A DNA stretch of 16,855 nucleotides from an uncultured Rikenellaceae bacterium (GTDB lineage: Bacteria > Bacteroidota > Bacteroidia > Bacteroidales > Rikenellaceae). The notes below the pieces were generated by a model. It was not told the DNA's origin and made no database searches. It saw nothing but the letters and a program-made list of their open reading frames with translations. The position numbers were made by a program, and so were the translations under genes. Shown piece after piece: positions 7,183 through 14,979 of the stretch (the stretch's first letter is position 1; every line of letters begins with the position of its first letter). Location: assembly GCA_947176715.1 (NCBI GenBank), contig CAMWRR010000009.1, positions 1-16,855 of the forward strand, in the 5' to 3' direction.

Positions 7183-8607
7183 ATGTATAGAAATATCATC
7201 GCATTTATCGCCGTCGTGACGGCACTGCCGCTTTGGGCGCAACGTACGGATGTGCCGGGGCGGGCACTCTCCTACGACGAGGCGGTGTTGATGGTCATGG
7301 AGAATAACGACCAGATACGTGCCGACCGTTATGCCGAACAGGCGAGCCTCAAACAGAAAAAGGCGGCCGTGGGTCTGCGCTCTCCGCAGCTGTCGCTCTC
7401 TGCCGGTTATGCCTTTATGTCGGACGATATAGCCGTTGACATGAACGGTCTTAAAGAGCCGATAGGCGGCGCGCTGGGGCAGTTGGGACAGCTCGGTCTG
7501 CCTGTTCCTCCCACCCTCACGGGTCAGCTCATGGGGGCCGACTGGAGCCTGCCTCTGCAGGAGCGCGACTTTGCAGTGGTGGGTGCCACGCTCAAGGTGC
7601 CCATATACACCGGCGGCAAGATAAACGCGGCCAACCGTGCGGCCCGTATCAATATGGAGCAGAGCCGCCAGCAGTCGGCCGGTAACCGTAACAGCCTCTA
7701 TACTACTCTCGCCGAACGTTATTACGGCCTCTCGTTGGCCATGCACGTGGTGGATGTACGCTCGCAGGTGGTGGAGGGCATGAAAAAGCACCTCGAAGAT
7801 GCCGTAAGGCTCGAGCAGAACGGCATGATAGCCCGTGTGGAGCGTCTCTATGCCGAGATGAAGCTCTCGGAGGCGCAGGCGGAGCTGAGAAAGGCCGAGG
7901 CCGAAGCCGCTACCGTGTCGGCGGCCCTCGCGGGTACGATAGGCACCGCCGACAAGGTGATACCGGTCACCTCCATGTTCGTGCTCTCGTCGTTGGGGGA
8001 GGCTGACGACTTCAAGGCTATGGCCGCCGAGTACAGCCCCCTGCTCAAGCAGGTGTCGATGAAGCGGTCGCTGGCGGAGGAGGCGGTCAAGGTACAGCGT
8101 GCCGACTTCATTCCTCAGATAGCCGCTATGGGCGGGGTCAACATCTACGACTACAAGCTCACCAAGATGGCTCCGCGTTGGGCCGTGGGGGCGGGGCTGT
8201 CGTTCAACATATTCAACGGTCTCAACAGAGAGCACAAGTTCTCCGCCGCCAAGAGCACCGTAAAACAGGTGGAGGCGATAGAGGATCGCGTGTTCGTCGA
8301 TATCAACACGCTGATAGACAAGTTCTATAACGGTCTTTCGACGGTGTCGGAGCAGATAGACGCCAACGATGCCACCATAGCTTTCGCACAGGAGTATCTG
8401 CGCATAAAGGAGAAGGCCTTCGCAGAGGGTAACGCCCCGTCGTCGGATGTTGTCGATGCGCGTCTCAACCTCGCGGCGGCCAAGATAGCGAGGCTCAAAT
8501 GCGCATACGATTTCGACGTGCAGCTGGCACAGCTTCTGGAGACCTGCGGCGTGAGCGAGCGTTTCGCCGACTATCGCTCGGTGCAGGGTTACAGGGCCAT
8601 AGACTAA
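7183..8607 (+). CDS. TolC-family outer-membrane efflux protein
   Basis: The start at 7183 gives a clean signal peptide (MYRNIIAFIAVVTALPLWAQ); an in-frame TTG at 7147 would bury it and overlap the preceding gene. The mature protein, about 454 residues, shows the two-fold TolC layout: ALSYDEAVLMVMENNDQIRADR at the start of repeat one, a long Ala/Glu-rich helical region (KKHLEDAVRLEQNG...KAEAEAATVSAAL), and a second repeat with the SFNIFNG segment followed by EYLRIKEKAFAEGNAPSSDVVDARLNL. It should form the trimeric outer-membrane channel and periplasmic tunnel for the HlyD and permease products encoded just downstream. Confidence 0.92.
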   Translation: MYRNIIAFIAVVTALPLWAQRTDVPGRALSYDEAVLMVMENNDQIRADRYAEQASLKQKKAAVGLRSPQLSLSAGYAFMSDDIAVDMNGLKEPIGGALGQLGQLGLPVPPTLTGQLMGADWSLPLQERDFAVVGATLKVPIYTGGKINAANRAARINMEQSRQQSAGNRNSLYTTLAERYYGLSLAMHVVDVRSQVVEGMKKHLEDAVRLEQNGMIARVERLYAEMKLSEAQAELRKAEAEAATVSAALAGTIGTADKVIPVTSMFVLSSLGEADDFKAMAAEYSPLLKQVSMKRSLAEEAVKVQRADFIPQIAAMGGVNIYDYKLTKMAPRWAVGAGLSFNIFNGLNREHKFSAAKSTVKQVEAIEDRVFVDINTLIDKFYNGLSTVSEQIDANDATIAFAQEYLRIKEKAFAEGNAPSSDVVDARLNLAAAKIARLKCAYDFDVQLAQLLETCGVSERFADYRSVQGYRAID

Positions 8608-8634
8608 AGTGAAAATAAAAATATACATATAGAT

Positions 8635-9618
8635 ATGAAACGAAGCAATCTATTTATAATCGTGTTCGTGGTCGTCTTGGCGATAGCGCTCGTGGCGTTG
8701 ACGGCGTGGTATGTCTACCGTCCCGTGGAGGTGGTTTTGCAGGGCGAGGCCGTGGCGCAGTCTTATAAGGTGTCGTCTAAGCTTGTGGGTCGCGTCGACT
8801 CGCTCAAGTTGCGTATGGGCGACAAGGTTCGCAAGGGCGAGTTCGTATTCTCGCTCTCCACTCCCGAGGTGGACGCCAAGCTACAGCAGGCCAAGGCCAT
8901 GTTGGAGGCCGCGTCGGCCAAGGATGCCATGGCCCGCAAGGGTGCGCGTCCTCAGGAGATAGAGGCCGTCAAGAGCATGTGGGAGAAGGCGCAGGCCGGT
9001 CTGGCTCTTGCCGAGGTCACCTACCAGAGGGTCAAGAACCTCTACGACGACGGTGTGGTTCCCGCCCAGAAGCTCGACGAGGCCGAGGCCAATCTGAAAG
9101 CCTCGCGTACCACCGAGCAGGCCGCTCACGCCCAATACCTCATGGCATTCGAGGGTGCCCGCAAGGAGGATAAGACCGCGGCGGCGGCCCTCGTGGCACA
9201 GGCACGCGGCGGTGTGCAGGAGGTGGAGGCCTACCTCAAGGATGCCTATCAGTATTCGCCCGTGGACGGCGAGGTGTCGTCGGTGATAGCCGAGGAGGGT
9301 GAGCTGGTTAACGCCGGATACCCTGTGGTGACGCTTATCGACCTGCACGACATGTGGCTGGCATTCAATGTGAAAGAGACGTTGCTCCCCAAGATAAAGA
9401 AAGACATGATAGTGGAGGTGGATGTCCCCGCTCTCGGTCGCAAGGTCAAGACGCGCGTCAGCTACATAGGCGTGCAGGCGCAGTATGCCACATGGTCGGC
9501 GACCCGTTCGCAGGGTGAGTTCGACATACGTACGTTCGAGGTGAGGCTCACCCCCATCGACTACACCGACGGTCTGCGTCCCGGCATGAGCGCGCTTTTC
9601 AACGTAACGTCGCTTTGA
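8635..9618 (+). CDS. HlyD/EmrA-type membrane fusion protein
   Basis: A 327-residue protein with one N-terminal TM helix (about 7-28), then the first half of a biotinyl-lipoyl-like domain (GRVDSLKLRMGDKVRKGE, 52-69), a long helical hairpin (about 76-200, rich in Ala, Glu, Lys, Gln), the second lipoyl half (YSPVDGEVSSVIAEEGELV, 207-225) and a beta-barrel domain (FNVKETLLPKIKKDM onward). This is the periplasmic adaptor that joins an inner-membrane transporter to TolC. It starts 27 nt after the TolC stop and ends 4 nt before the first permease. The length is typical of adaptors serving ABC-2 (YhiI/YbhG-like) exporters. Confidence 0.92.
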   Translation: MKRSNLFIIVFVVVLAIALVALTAWYVYRPVEVVLQGEAVAQSYKVSSKLVGRVDSLKLRMGDKVRKGEFVFSLSTPEVDAKLQQAKAMLEAASAKDAMARKGARPQEIEAVKSMWEKAQAGLALAEVTYQRVKNLYDDGVVPAQKLDEAEANLKASRTTEQAAHAQYLMAFEGARKEDKTAAAALVAQARGGVQEVEAYLKDAYQYSPVDGEVSSVIAEEGELVNAGYPVVTLIDLHDMWLAFNVKETLLPKIKKDMIVEVDVPALGRKVKTRVSYIGVQAQYATWSATRSQGEFDIRTFEVRLTPIDYTDGLRPGMSALFNVTSL

Positions 9619-9622
9619 TGGT

Positions 9623-10801
9623 ATGAAAGCTCGCAGGGGATTCATATTCACCTTTAGGCGTGAGCTGGGCAGGTTGCGCAATCTCGGTACATTCTCCGTG
9701 ATGGTGATACTGTTCCCGTTGCTCTCGCTCCTCTTTATGGCCGCGCTCTTCTCGCACGGTGTTCCCAACGACCTGCCTGTGGCCGTGGTCGATAACGACG
9801 GCACCGTACTGTCGCGTCAGGCGGCCCGCATGATAGACGCCGGCCAGTTCGTGAAGCTGACGGCCAGTGCGTCGTCGGTGGACGAGGCCCGGAGCATGAT
9901 GTTGCAGGGCAGGGTAGACGCCGTGGTGGTGTTGCCCGACGATATGGAGAGGTCGGTGATGCGCGGCGAGCGTGTGACCGTCCCCGTCTTCATCAACGGT
10001 GCCAATCTGTTGGTAGGCTCGCTGATAGAGAAAGACATATCCACTACGTTGCAGACATTCTCCACCGGTATAGAGTTGCAGAAGTTAGAGTCCAAGGGGC
10101 TGTCCCCGGATGCGGCTTTGGCGGCCTCCATGCCGGTGACTTTCAACAGACACATACTCTTCAACCCGTACACCAGCTACGCCTACTATATAATGCCCGG
10201 CTTCATGTCCATGATGCTCTTCTTTTTCGCCGTGCTCTCGGTGGTCTTCTCCATAGGTCTCGAACTCAAACGCGGTACCGCGAGCATGTGGCTCTCTGGG
10301 GCCGGTTGGTCGATGGGCAAGGCGCTCACGGGCAAGATGTTGCCTTATACCCTTTGGTTCTGGCTGCTCTCGTTCCTTATGATGTACATAATGTATGTGC
10401 GTATGGGTATGCCCATGAACGGCTCTCCTGCCGTGATGATCATAGGCAACCTGCTGTTGGTGGCGGCCTACCAGTGGATGGGGGTGCTCATAATATCGCT
10501 GACGCGCGGTCTGAGGTTGGGGTTGTCGATAGCGGCCGGTTATTCGGTGCTCGCCTTCTCCTTCTCGGGTCTTACCTTCCCGTTCCTCGGCATGGACGGC
10601 TGGATAGCGTTCCTCGGCAGGGCGCTCTTTCCGTTCACCCACTATATGGACATATTCGTTGACCAGTCCATGCGCGGGGCTCCGGTCTATTGCTCGCTCG
10701 GCAACATAGCCATGCTCTGTCTGTTCGTAATAGCGGGCATGGCGGCGGTGCCGTTGCTCGAGAGGCTGTGTACCGACCCGAGGCAATGGGGTCGCAGTTA
10801 G
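9623..10801 (+). CDS. ABC-2 type permease, first of pair (YhhJ/YbhR-like)
   Basis: 392 residues. The layout is one TM helix (23-43), a large extracytoplasmic domain (about 45-185) opening with PVAVVDNDGTVLSRQAARM, and five TM helices (about 190-213, 241-260, 270-293, 300-322, 359-379). This is the ABC2_membrane_3 layout, in which V-D-N/Y-D-x-S-x-x-S-R marks the start of the periplasmic domain. It has no nucleotide-binding domain. The gene starts 4 nt after the HlyD stop and is followed within 20 nt by a second permease of the same class, so the two probably form a heterodimer. Confidence 0.9.
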   Translation: MKARRGFIFTFRRELGRLRNLGTFSVMVILFPLLSLLFMAALFSHGVPNDLPVAVVDNDGTVLSRQAARMIDAGQFVKLTASASSVDEARSMMLQGRVDAVVVLPDDMERSVMRGERVTVPVFINGANLLVGSLIEKDISTTLQTFSTGIELQKLESKGLSPDAALAASMPVTFNRHILFNPYTSYAYYIMPGFMSMMLFFFAVLSVVFSIGLELKRGTASMWLSGAGWSMGKALTGKMLPYTLWFWLLSFLMMYIMYVRMGMPMNGSPAVMIIGNLLLVAAYQWMGVLIISLTRGLRLGLSIAAGYSVLAFSFSGLTFPFLGMDGWIAFLGRALFPFTHYMDIFVDQSMRGAPVYCSLGNIAMLCLFVIAGMAAVPLLERLCTDPRQWGRS

Positions 10802-10820
10802 CTTATCTAAAAGTGTTGAC

Positions 10821-12080
10821 ATGAAACGAACGATAGGAGCCGTAAGCAGATACCTCTACGTCATACGTGACGAGTTGCGCGCTTTGGTGTGCGACGGAGG
10901 TGTCATGCTCATAATGTTCGGCGCCATATTCATCTACTCCACGCTCTACACGCTCGTCTACCGCAACGAGGTGGTGCGCTCGGTACCCATAGCCGTCATC
11001 GACTATGACGGCACCGCCGCCTCGCGCGCTTTCGTACGCGATCTGGACGCCTCGCCCAATGTGGAGGTGGCCTACGAGCCTGTCGATATGGAGTCGGCGC
11101 GCGAGCTGTTCTACGGCCGGGAGATATACGGCGTGGTGGTGGTTCCGCGCGATTACGCCAAGAGCGTCTCTACCGGAGAGCAGGCTGTGGTCAGTATCTA
11201 TGCCGATGCCAGCTACTTCTTGATGTACAAGCAGTTGTTCGCGGCGGCGGCCTCTACCATAGCCTATAACAACATCAAGATAGAGTCTGCCAAATTCATG
11301 GCCGCAGGCATGGACCGCCGCTCGGCCGTGGCGTTGGCCGACCCGGTGGAGGTCAAGACCACCAAGCTGTATAACAGGGTGGAGGGGTACGCCACATTCG
11401 TAATGCCCGCCATCATGGTGCTGATATTGCAACAGACCCTGCTCATAGGCATAGGCATGAGGGGTGGCACTATGACGGAGAAGGGGCAGTGGAGCCGTTA
11501 TGTGCGTGGTGGACGTCGCTTCTCGTCGTCGCTGGTGCTGGCGGGCAAATGCTCGGCCTATCTGCTCTTTGCGGCCACTGTCGGGTTGCTCGTCTACGGC
11601 ATATATTACAAGCTGCTCGGCTATCCGTGGCGCGGAAACGACCTCGATACGGTGCTGTTCATGCTCCCGTACATCCTTTCGGTGATATTTCTCGGGTTGG
11701 GTATCTCCGTGTCGTTCCGTTACCGCGAGACGGCCATAGTTACGTTGGTGGCATGGTCGGTGCCGTTCCTGCTCCTGAGCGGGGTGTCGTTCCCTATGGA
11801 GGGGATGCCCTCGTGGCTCTATTCGGCAGGGCAGATATTGCCGTCGAGCCCGGCCATAAACGGGTATATCCGCCTCAATGTGATGGGGGCGTCGCTCGGC
11901 GATGTCATGCAGGAGTATCTGTGGCTCTGGGTGCTTACGATAGTATATTTCTGTTTCGCGGTGCTCATGATGCACCTTAAGTTCCGGCGTCTGGACGAGG
12001 CTCTCGCGGGCGATGCGACACCGTGCGGTGCGGAGGACGACAGGTCTGTGAGAGAGGATAAGACCGAGCTTGTATTGTAG
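10821..12080 (+). CDS. ABC-2 type permease, second of pair
   Basis: 419 residues with the same architecture as the preceding gene product: a TM helix (27-47), an extracytoplasmic domain opening with PIAVIDYDGTAASRAFVRD (56-74), and TM helices at about 190-212, 239-262, 277-298, 303-325 and 367-385. It ends in a polar, charged cytoplasmic tail (about 388-419) that the first permease lacks. It should pair with the first permease and connect to the HlyD adaptor and TolC channel. No ATPase gene follows: the next feature is a tRNA. The substrate cannot be read from the sequence. Homologous sets export drugs, lipids or glycoconjugates. Confidence 0.9.
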   Translation: MKRTIGAVSRYLYVIRDELRALVCDGGVMLIMFGAIFIYSTLYTLVYRNEVVRSVPIAVIDYDGTAASRAFVRDLDASPNVEVAYEPVDMESARELFYGREIYGVVVVPRDYAKSVSTGEQAVVSIYADASYFLMYKQLFAAAASTIAYNNIKIESAKFMAAGMDRRSAVALADPVEVKTTKLYNRVEGYATFVMPAIMVLILQQTLLIGIGMRGGTMTEKGQWSRYVRGGRRFSSSLVLAGKCSAYLLFAATVGLLVYGIYYKLLGYPWRGNDLDTVLFMLPYILSVIFLGLGISVSFRYRETAIVTLVAWSVPFLLLSGVSFPMEGMPSWLYSAGQILPSSPAINGYIRLNVMGASLGDVMQEYLWLWVLTIVYFCFAVLMMHLKFRRLDEALAGDATPCGAEDDRSVREDKTELVL

Positions 12081-12127
12081 CATTGCCGTGTTGTCGGTAG
12101 CGTCTTGACGAAATTTTTGGGGTTAGG

Positions 12128-12159
12128 TTTGCAATATTGAATTATTGTCGCTATATTTG
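12128..12159 (+). promoter_or_regulatory. Consensus Bacteroidetes promoter for tRNA-His
   Basis: TTTG (12128-12131) is followed after 20 nt by TATATTTG (12152-12159), a full match to TTTG-N19-21-TAnnTTTG. Transcription would begin about 25 nt before the tRNA, independently of the exporter operon upstream. Confidence 0.8.
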
Positions 12160-12191
12160 CACCGCAATAGTGAATACGTTGCATGTTTTAC

Positions 12192-12266
<75 letters not shown>

Positions 12267-12275
12267 CTCTTTTTT

Positions 12276-12308
12276 AAGCCTGCTTTCGGGAGAGAGCGGG
12301 CTTTTTTT
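12276..12308 (+). terminator. Rho-independent terminator after tRNA-His
   Basis: A stem AAGCCTGCT / AGCGGGCTT (one G-U pair) with a short loop is followed by a run of seven T. It starts ten bases after the tRNA end. Confidence 0.9.
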
Positions 12309-12874
12309 ATGCGGAATATGCTTTGATTTATATGTCGATGTCGGGCGAGAGTCGTATCCGTCGTGAGTTGCCACCGAACGAGGCGCTGTCGGCCGCAACA
12401 CAATCACGCTTGTCGGCTCCGGAGCGTGGGCGTAAGACTCTCACGGCGGAGTCCGCGCCTTATGTAAAATCTCTATGTATGTTCGCCGTGGGGCGCATGC
12501 CTCTTCGTTAGTTTCGTCCTACCTGTATATAATTAGTCGGCTGGCTTCGTGCCGCCGTCCGGGTGTGGCGGTAGGCGAAAGGCTGTCATATATATTAAAA
12601 GACAATCGTGTGATGTACTTGAATTTATACATTGCAGCAATATGTCTTTTGCCGGACAGCTACAATATAAATTCAGACAATTTCTTGATTCCGGGCCGGA
12701 CAGTCGGGGCGCTATTTGTAAGTGATTGATTAGTAGATGTGTGTATGGTGCCGGATGTTGTCTTTTTGTGCGAATGTCGTGTCGGTACGATCTTTTCGGG
12801 GAGGGTCTGTCGGGTGATTTCAGAGTCCGCTTGACGAATTTTTAATGAAAAATCGTAAAATACCTTACAAATTA
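12309..12874. other. Gene-free stretch between tRNA-His terminator and debranching-enzyme promoter
   Basis: No reading frame here has recognisable protein features. The open frames (for example 12475-12729 plus) are short, lack a family resemblance and have mixed composition. The sequence changes from GC-rich (to about 12,580) to AT-rich. Visible structure is limited to a direct repeat GCCGGACAG (12651-12659 and 12695-12703) and a few short dyads such as GCGGA-G-TCCGC. I see no tRNA, riboswitch or transposon end. Confidence 0.5.
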
Positions 12875-12905
12875 TTGTTTTTTACAGAAATATTTTTTAT
12901 ATTTA
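12875..12905 (+). promoter_or_regulatory. Promoter of the glycogen operon
   Basis: TTG (12875-12877), 20 nt, then TATATTTA (12898-12905) fits the Bacteroidetes pattern with one mismatch in the -7 box, inside a very AT-rich stretch. The transcript would start near 12,912, giving a leader of about 100 nt before the debranching-enzyme ATG. Confidence 0.5.
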
Positions 12906-12916
12906 CTGAAAATTAA

Positions 12917-12973
12917 ATGACGGCCTTTTTCGTCCCTTGCCGCGCAATCCGTGTGTGTGACGTGTCTGTCTGA
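12917..12973 (+). CDS. Possible 18-residue leader ORF in the debranching-enzyme 5' UTR
   Basis: An ATG at 12917, a few nt after the predicted transcript start, opens 18 codons (MTAFFVPCRAIRVCDVSV) ending in TGA at 12971-12973. The ORF covers the 5' arm (12920-12928) of a 9-bp inverted repeat and stops directly before its 3' arm (12975-12983). No start-site signal can be tested and it may be chance. Confidence 0.2.
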   Translation: MTAFFVPCRAIRVCDVSV

Positions 12974-12983
12974 TAAAGGCCGT
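12920..12983 (+). promoter_or_regulatory. Inverted repeat in the leader of the glycogen operon
   Basis: ACGGCCTTT (12920-12928) is perfectly complementary to AAAGGCCGT (12975-12983), with 46 nt between the arms. A GGAGG (12986-12990) follows, 23 nt before the ATG at 13014, too far for an ordinary ribosome site. The pairing could control access to the leader or be a chance long-range stem. Confidence 0.35.
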
Positions 12984-13013
12984 TTGGAGGAAGAAACTTT
13001 AGAAACGCGATAT

Positions 13014-14948
13014 ATGTCAATATTGAAGTTCAAACAGAGCGATCTGGTCAATCTGGAATATTCGCTCGAACGCGAATTTTTGTCCACCAACCGTGCTGGC
13101 GGCTATATGAATACGACCATAACGTGTTGCAATACGCGTAAATATCACGGTCTTATGGTCTGTCCTCTCTCGGACGGCTCGTCGGAGCGCTACGTGTTGC
13201 TCTCGAGCGTGGACGAGACGGTGGTTCAGCACGAGCAGAGTTTCAATCTGGCGCTTCATAAGTTCCCCGGGTCGTACGAGCCCAAGGGGCACAAATATAT
13301 CACGGCGTTCGACTATACCCCCACCCCGTCGATAACCTACCGCGTGGGCGGCGTGGAGATACGCAAGGAGCTGTTGTGGCTCCACTCCGCCGATCGGCTC
13401 ATGATAAGGTACACCCTGCTGGAGGCCACCTCGCCTACGAGGCTGAGGTTGCGTCCGTTTCTGGCCTACCGTAGCATCGACACGCTCAGTCGTGCAAATA
13501 TGTTCGCCTCGGGCCACTCCGTGCCTGTTGCGGGCGGTGCTTCGGTGACCCCTTACGCCGACATGCCTACGCTCTATATGCAGCTCGACAGCCCGGGCGA
13601 GTTTCTTCCCGCGCCTGACTGGTACTACAATTTCGAGTATGCGAAGGAGGCGGAGCGCGGCTACGAGTCGCATGAGGATCTGCTCACCCCGGGCATCTTC
13701 GAGATGCCGATAGCCAAGGGGCAGAGCATCATATTGTCGTGCTCGCTCTCGGAGGTAGAGCCTTCGGGCATAGCGGCCGACTACGAGGCGGAGATATCGC
13801 GTCGCTCGGTCAAGACGGAGTTCAAGCCGTGCCTGAGACACTCGGCGCGTCAGTTCTTCGTGCGACGGGGCGGCAACAACGAGCTTATAGCCGGCTACCC
13901 GTGGTACGGGATGCGCGGACGCGACGCCCTGATGGCGCTTCCGGGGCTGGCGTTGACACAGGGTCGTGTCGACGAGATGACAGATGTGCTCGACCGTATG
14001 ATAGCCGAGCGCAGAGACGGCATATTCGCCAACTACCCCGGCGATTACTCCACCTCCGACACCTCGCTGTACTTCTTCTACGACATGATGGCTCTGGAGC
14101 GCCACATAGGCCGCGAGGCGGTGTGGGAGCGTTACGGCTATGTGATGAAAGAGATTCTCGACGCATACGCCACCGACCCGACGGGGCGCGGCGTTACTAT
14201 GCACGACAACGGTCTTATATGGGCCGACGGCGGCGGACGTCCGCTCACGTGGATGGACGGCTTTGTGGACGGCAGGGCCGTGACGGAGCGTAGGGGCTAT
14301 CAGGTGGAGGTCAACGCCCTGTGGCACAGTGCGGTATGTTATACGTTGGAGCTGGCGCGTCACTTCTGCGACCGCGACACCATAGAGAAGTGGGAGGGGC
14401 TGCCCGAACGCATACGCGAGAGCTTCGTGGCCACTTTCTGGCTCGACGAGGGCTATCTGGCCGACTATGTCAACGACGAGGAGGTGTCGCGTCTGGTGCG
14501 GCCCAATCAGGTTTTGGCATGTTCTGTGAGATATCCGCTCTTGGACGAGGTACAGACCATATCGCTCCTTGCCACCATAGACCGCTATCTTCTCACTCCT
14601 CGGGGTCTGCGTACCCTCGCCCCCGACAGCGTAGACTACACCGGCTTCTACGAGGGCGACGAGATGGCGCGTAACCTCTCCACCCACGAGGGCTCCATAA
14701 GGCCGTGGTTGTTGGTGCCCTATCTGGCTGTGAAGCTGAAGCTGTACGGTGCGGCCTATCTCGACGAGGCCAAGGGCATTCTCGACTCGTTCCGGGAGGA
14801 TTTCACCGAGTACGGCATAGGCACGGTGGCCGAGCTTTACGAGGGCAACCCGCCCTATCGGCCCAAAGGGGCCATATCGTTCGCCGTCAACGTGGCTGCG
14901 GTGCTCTGCATGATAGAGGCCGTGGAGAGGGCGGAGGCCGAGTTGTGA
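13014..14948 (+). CDS. Glycogen debranching enzyme (amylo-alpha-1,6-glucosidase, GDE_C / GH133-like)
   Basis: The start at 13014 (MSILKFKQSD) is preferred; an in-frame GTG at 12951 would add 21 unrelated residues. The 644-residue protein has the GDE N-terminal domain (EFLSTNRAGGYMNTTI, then NTRKYHGLMV at 40-49) and a C-terminal (alpha/alpha)6 catalytic barrel. In the barrel are GYPWYGMRGRDALMALPGL (294-312, with the conserved acid in GRD), HDNGLIWADG, TWMD (412-415) and EVNALWHSA (432-440). The family hydrolyses alpha-1,6 branch glucose of glycogen. The typical WGRD is RGRD here and the usual MDA is MDG, minor departures. The gene leads an operon with GT4 and GH57 genes, spaced 31 and 22 nt apart, a common Bacteroidetes glycogen cluster. 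No signal peptide, so cytoplasmic. Confidence 0.9.
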   Translation: MSILKFKQSDLVNLEYSLEREFLSTNRAGGYMNTTITCCNTRKYHGLMVCPLSDGSSERYVLLSSVDETVVQHEQSFNLALHKFPGSYEPKGHKYITAFDYTPTPSITYRVGGVEIRKELLWLHSADRLMIRYTLLEATSPTRLRLRPFLAYRSIDTLSRANMFASGHSVPVAGGASVTPYADMPTLYMQLDSPGEFLPAPDWYYNFEYAKEAERGYESHEDLLTPGIFEMPIAKGQSIILSCSLSEVEPSGIAADYEAEISRRSVKTEFKPCLRHSARQFFVRRGGNNELIAGYPWYGMRGRDALMALPGLALTQGRVDEMTDVLDRMIAERRDGIFANYPGDYSTSDTSLYFFYDMMALERHIGREAVWERYGYVMKEILDAYATDPTGRGVTMHDNGLIWADGGGRPLTWMDGFVDGRAVTERRGYQVEVNALWHSAVCYTLELARHFCDRDTIEKWEGLPERIRESFVATFWLDEGYLADYVNDEEVSRLVRPNQVLACSVRYPLLDEVQTISLLATIDRYLLTPRGLRTLAPDSVDYTGFYEGDEMARNLSTHEGSIRPWLLVPYLAVKLKLYGAAYLDEAKGILDSFREDFTEYGIGTVAELYEGNPPYRPKGAISFAVNVAAVLCMIEAVERAEAEL

Positions 14949-14979
14949 CGAATTTGTTGAATTTTAGAGATATACGAAG

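Noticed and set aside
7123..8628. A 501-codon open frame on the minus strand opposite the TolC gene, and similar long antisense frames at 10803-12083, 13017-14687 and 14887-16296.
   Set aside because: Their translations are rich in His, Arg and Tyr and have no family resemblance, while the plus-strand frames encode clear domains. They arise because the sense genes avoid TTA, CTA and TCA codons.
12081..12127. Possible terminator after the second permease (CGTC/GACG near an ATTTTT run).
   Set aside because: The stem would have a 2-nt loop or only 4-5 pairs, too weak to call.
12475..12729. An 84-codon plus-strand frame after the tRNA.
   Set aside because: No recognisable features, unusual composition and no start signal. 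It is treated as non-coding.
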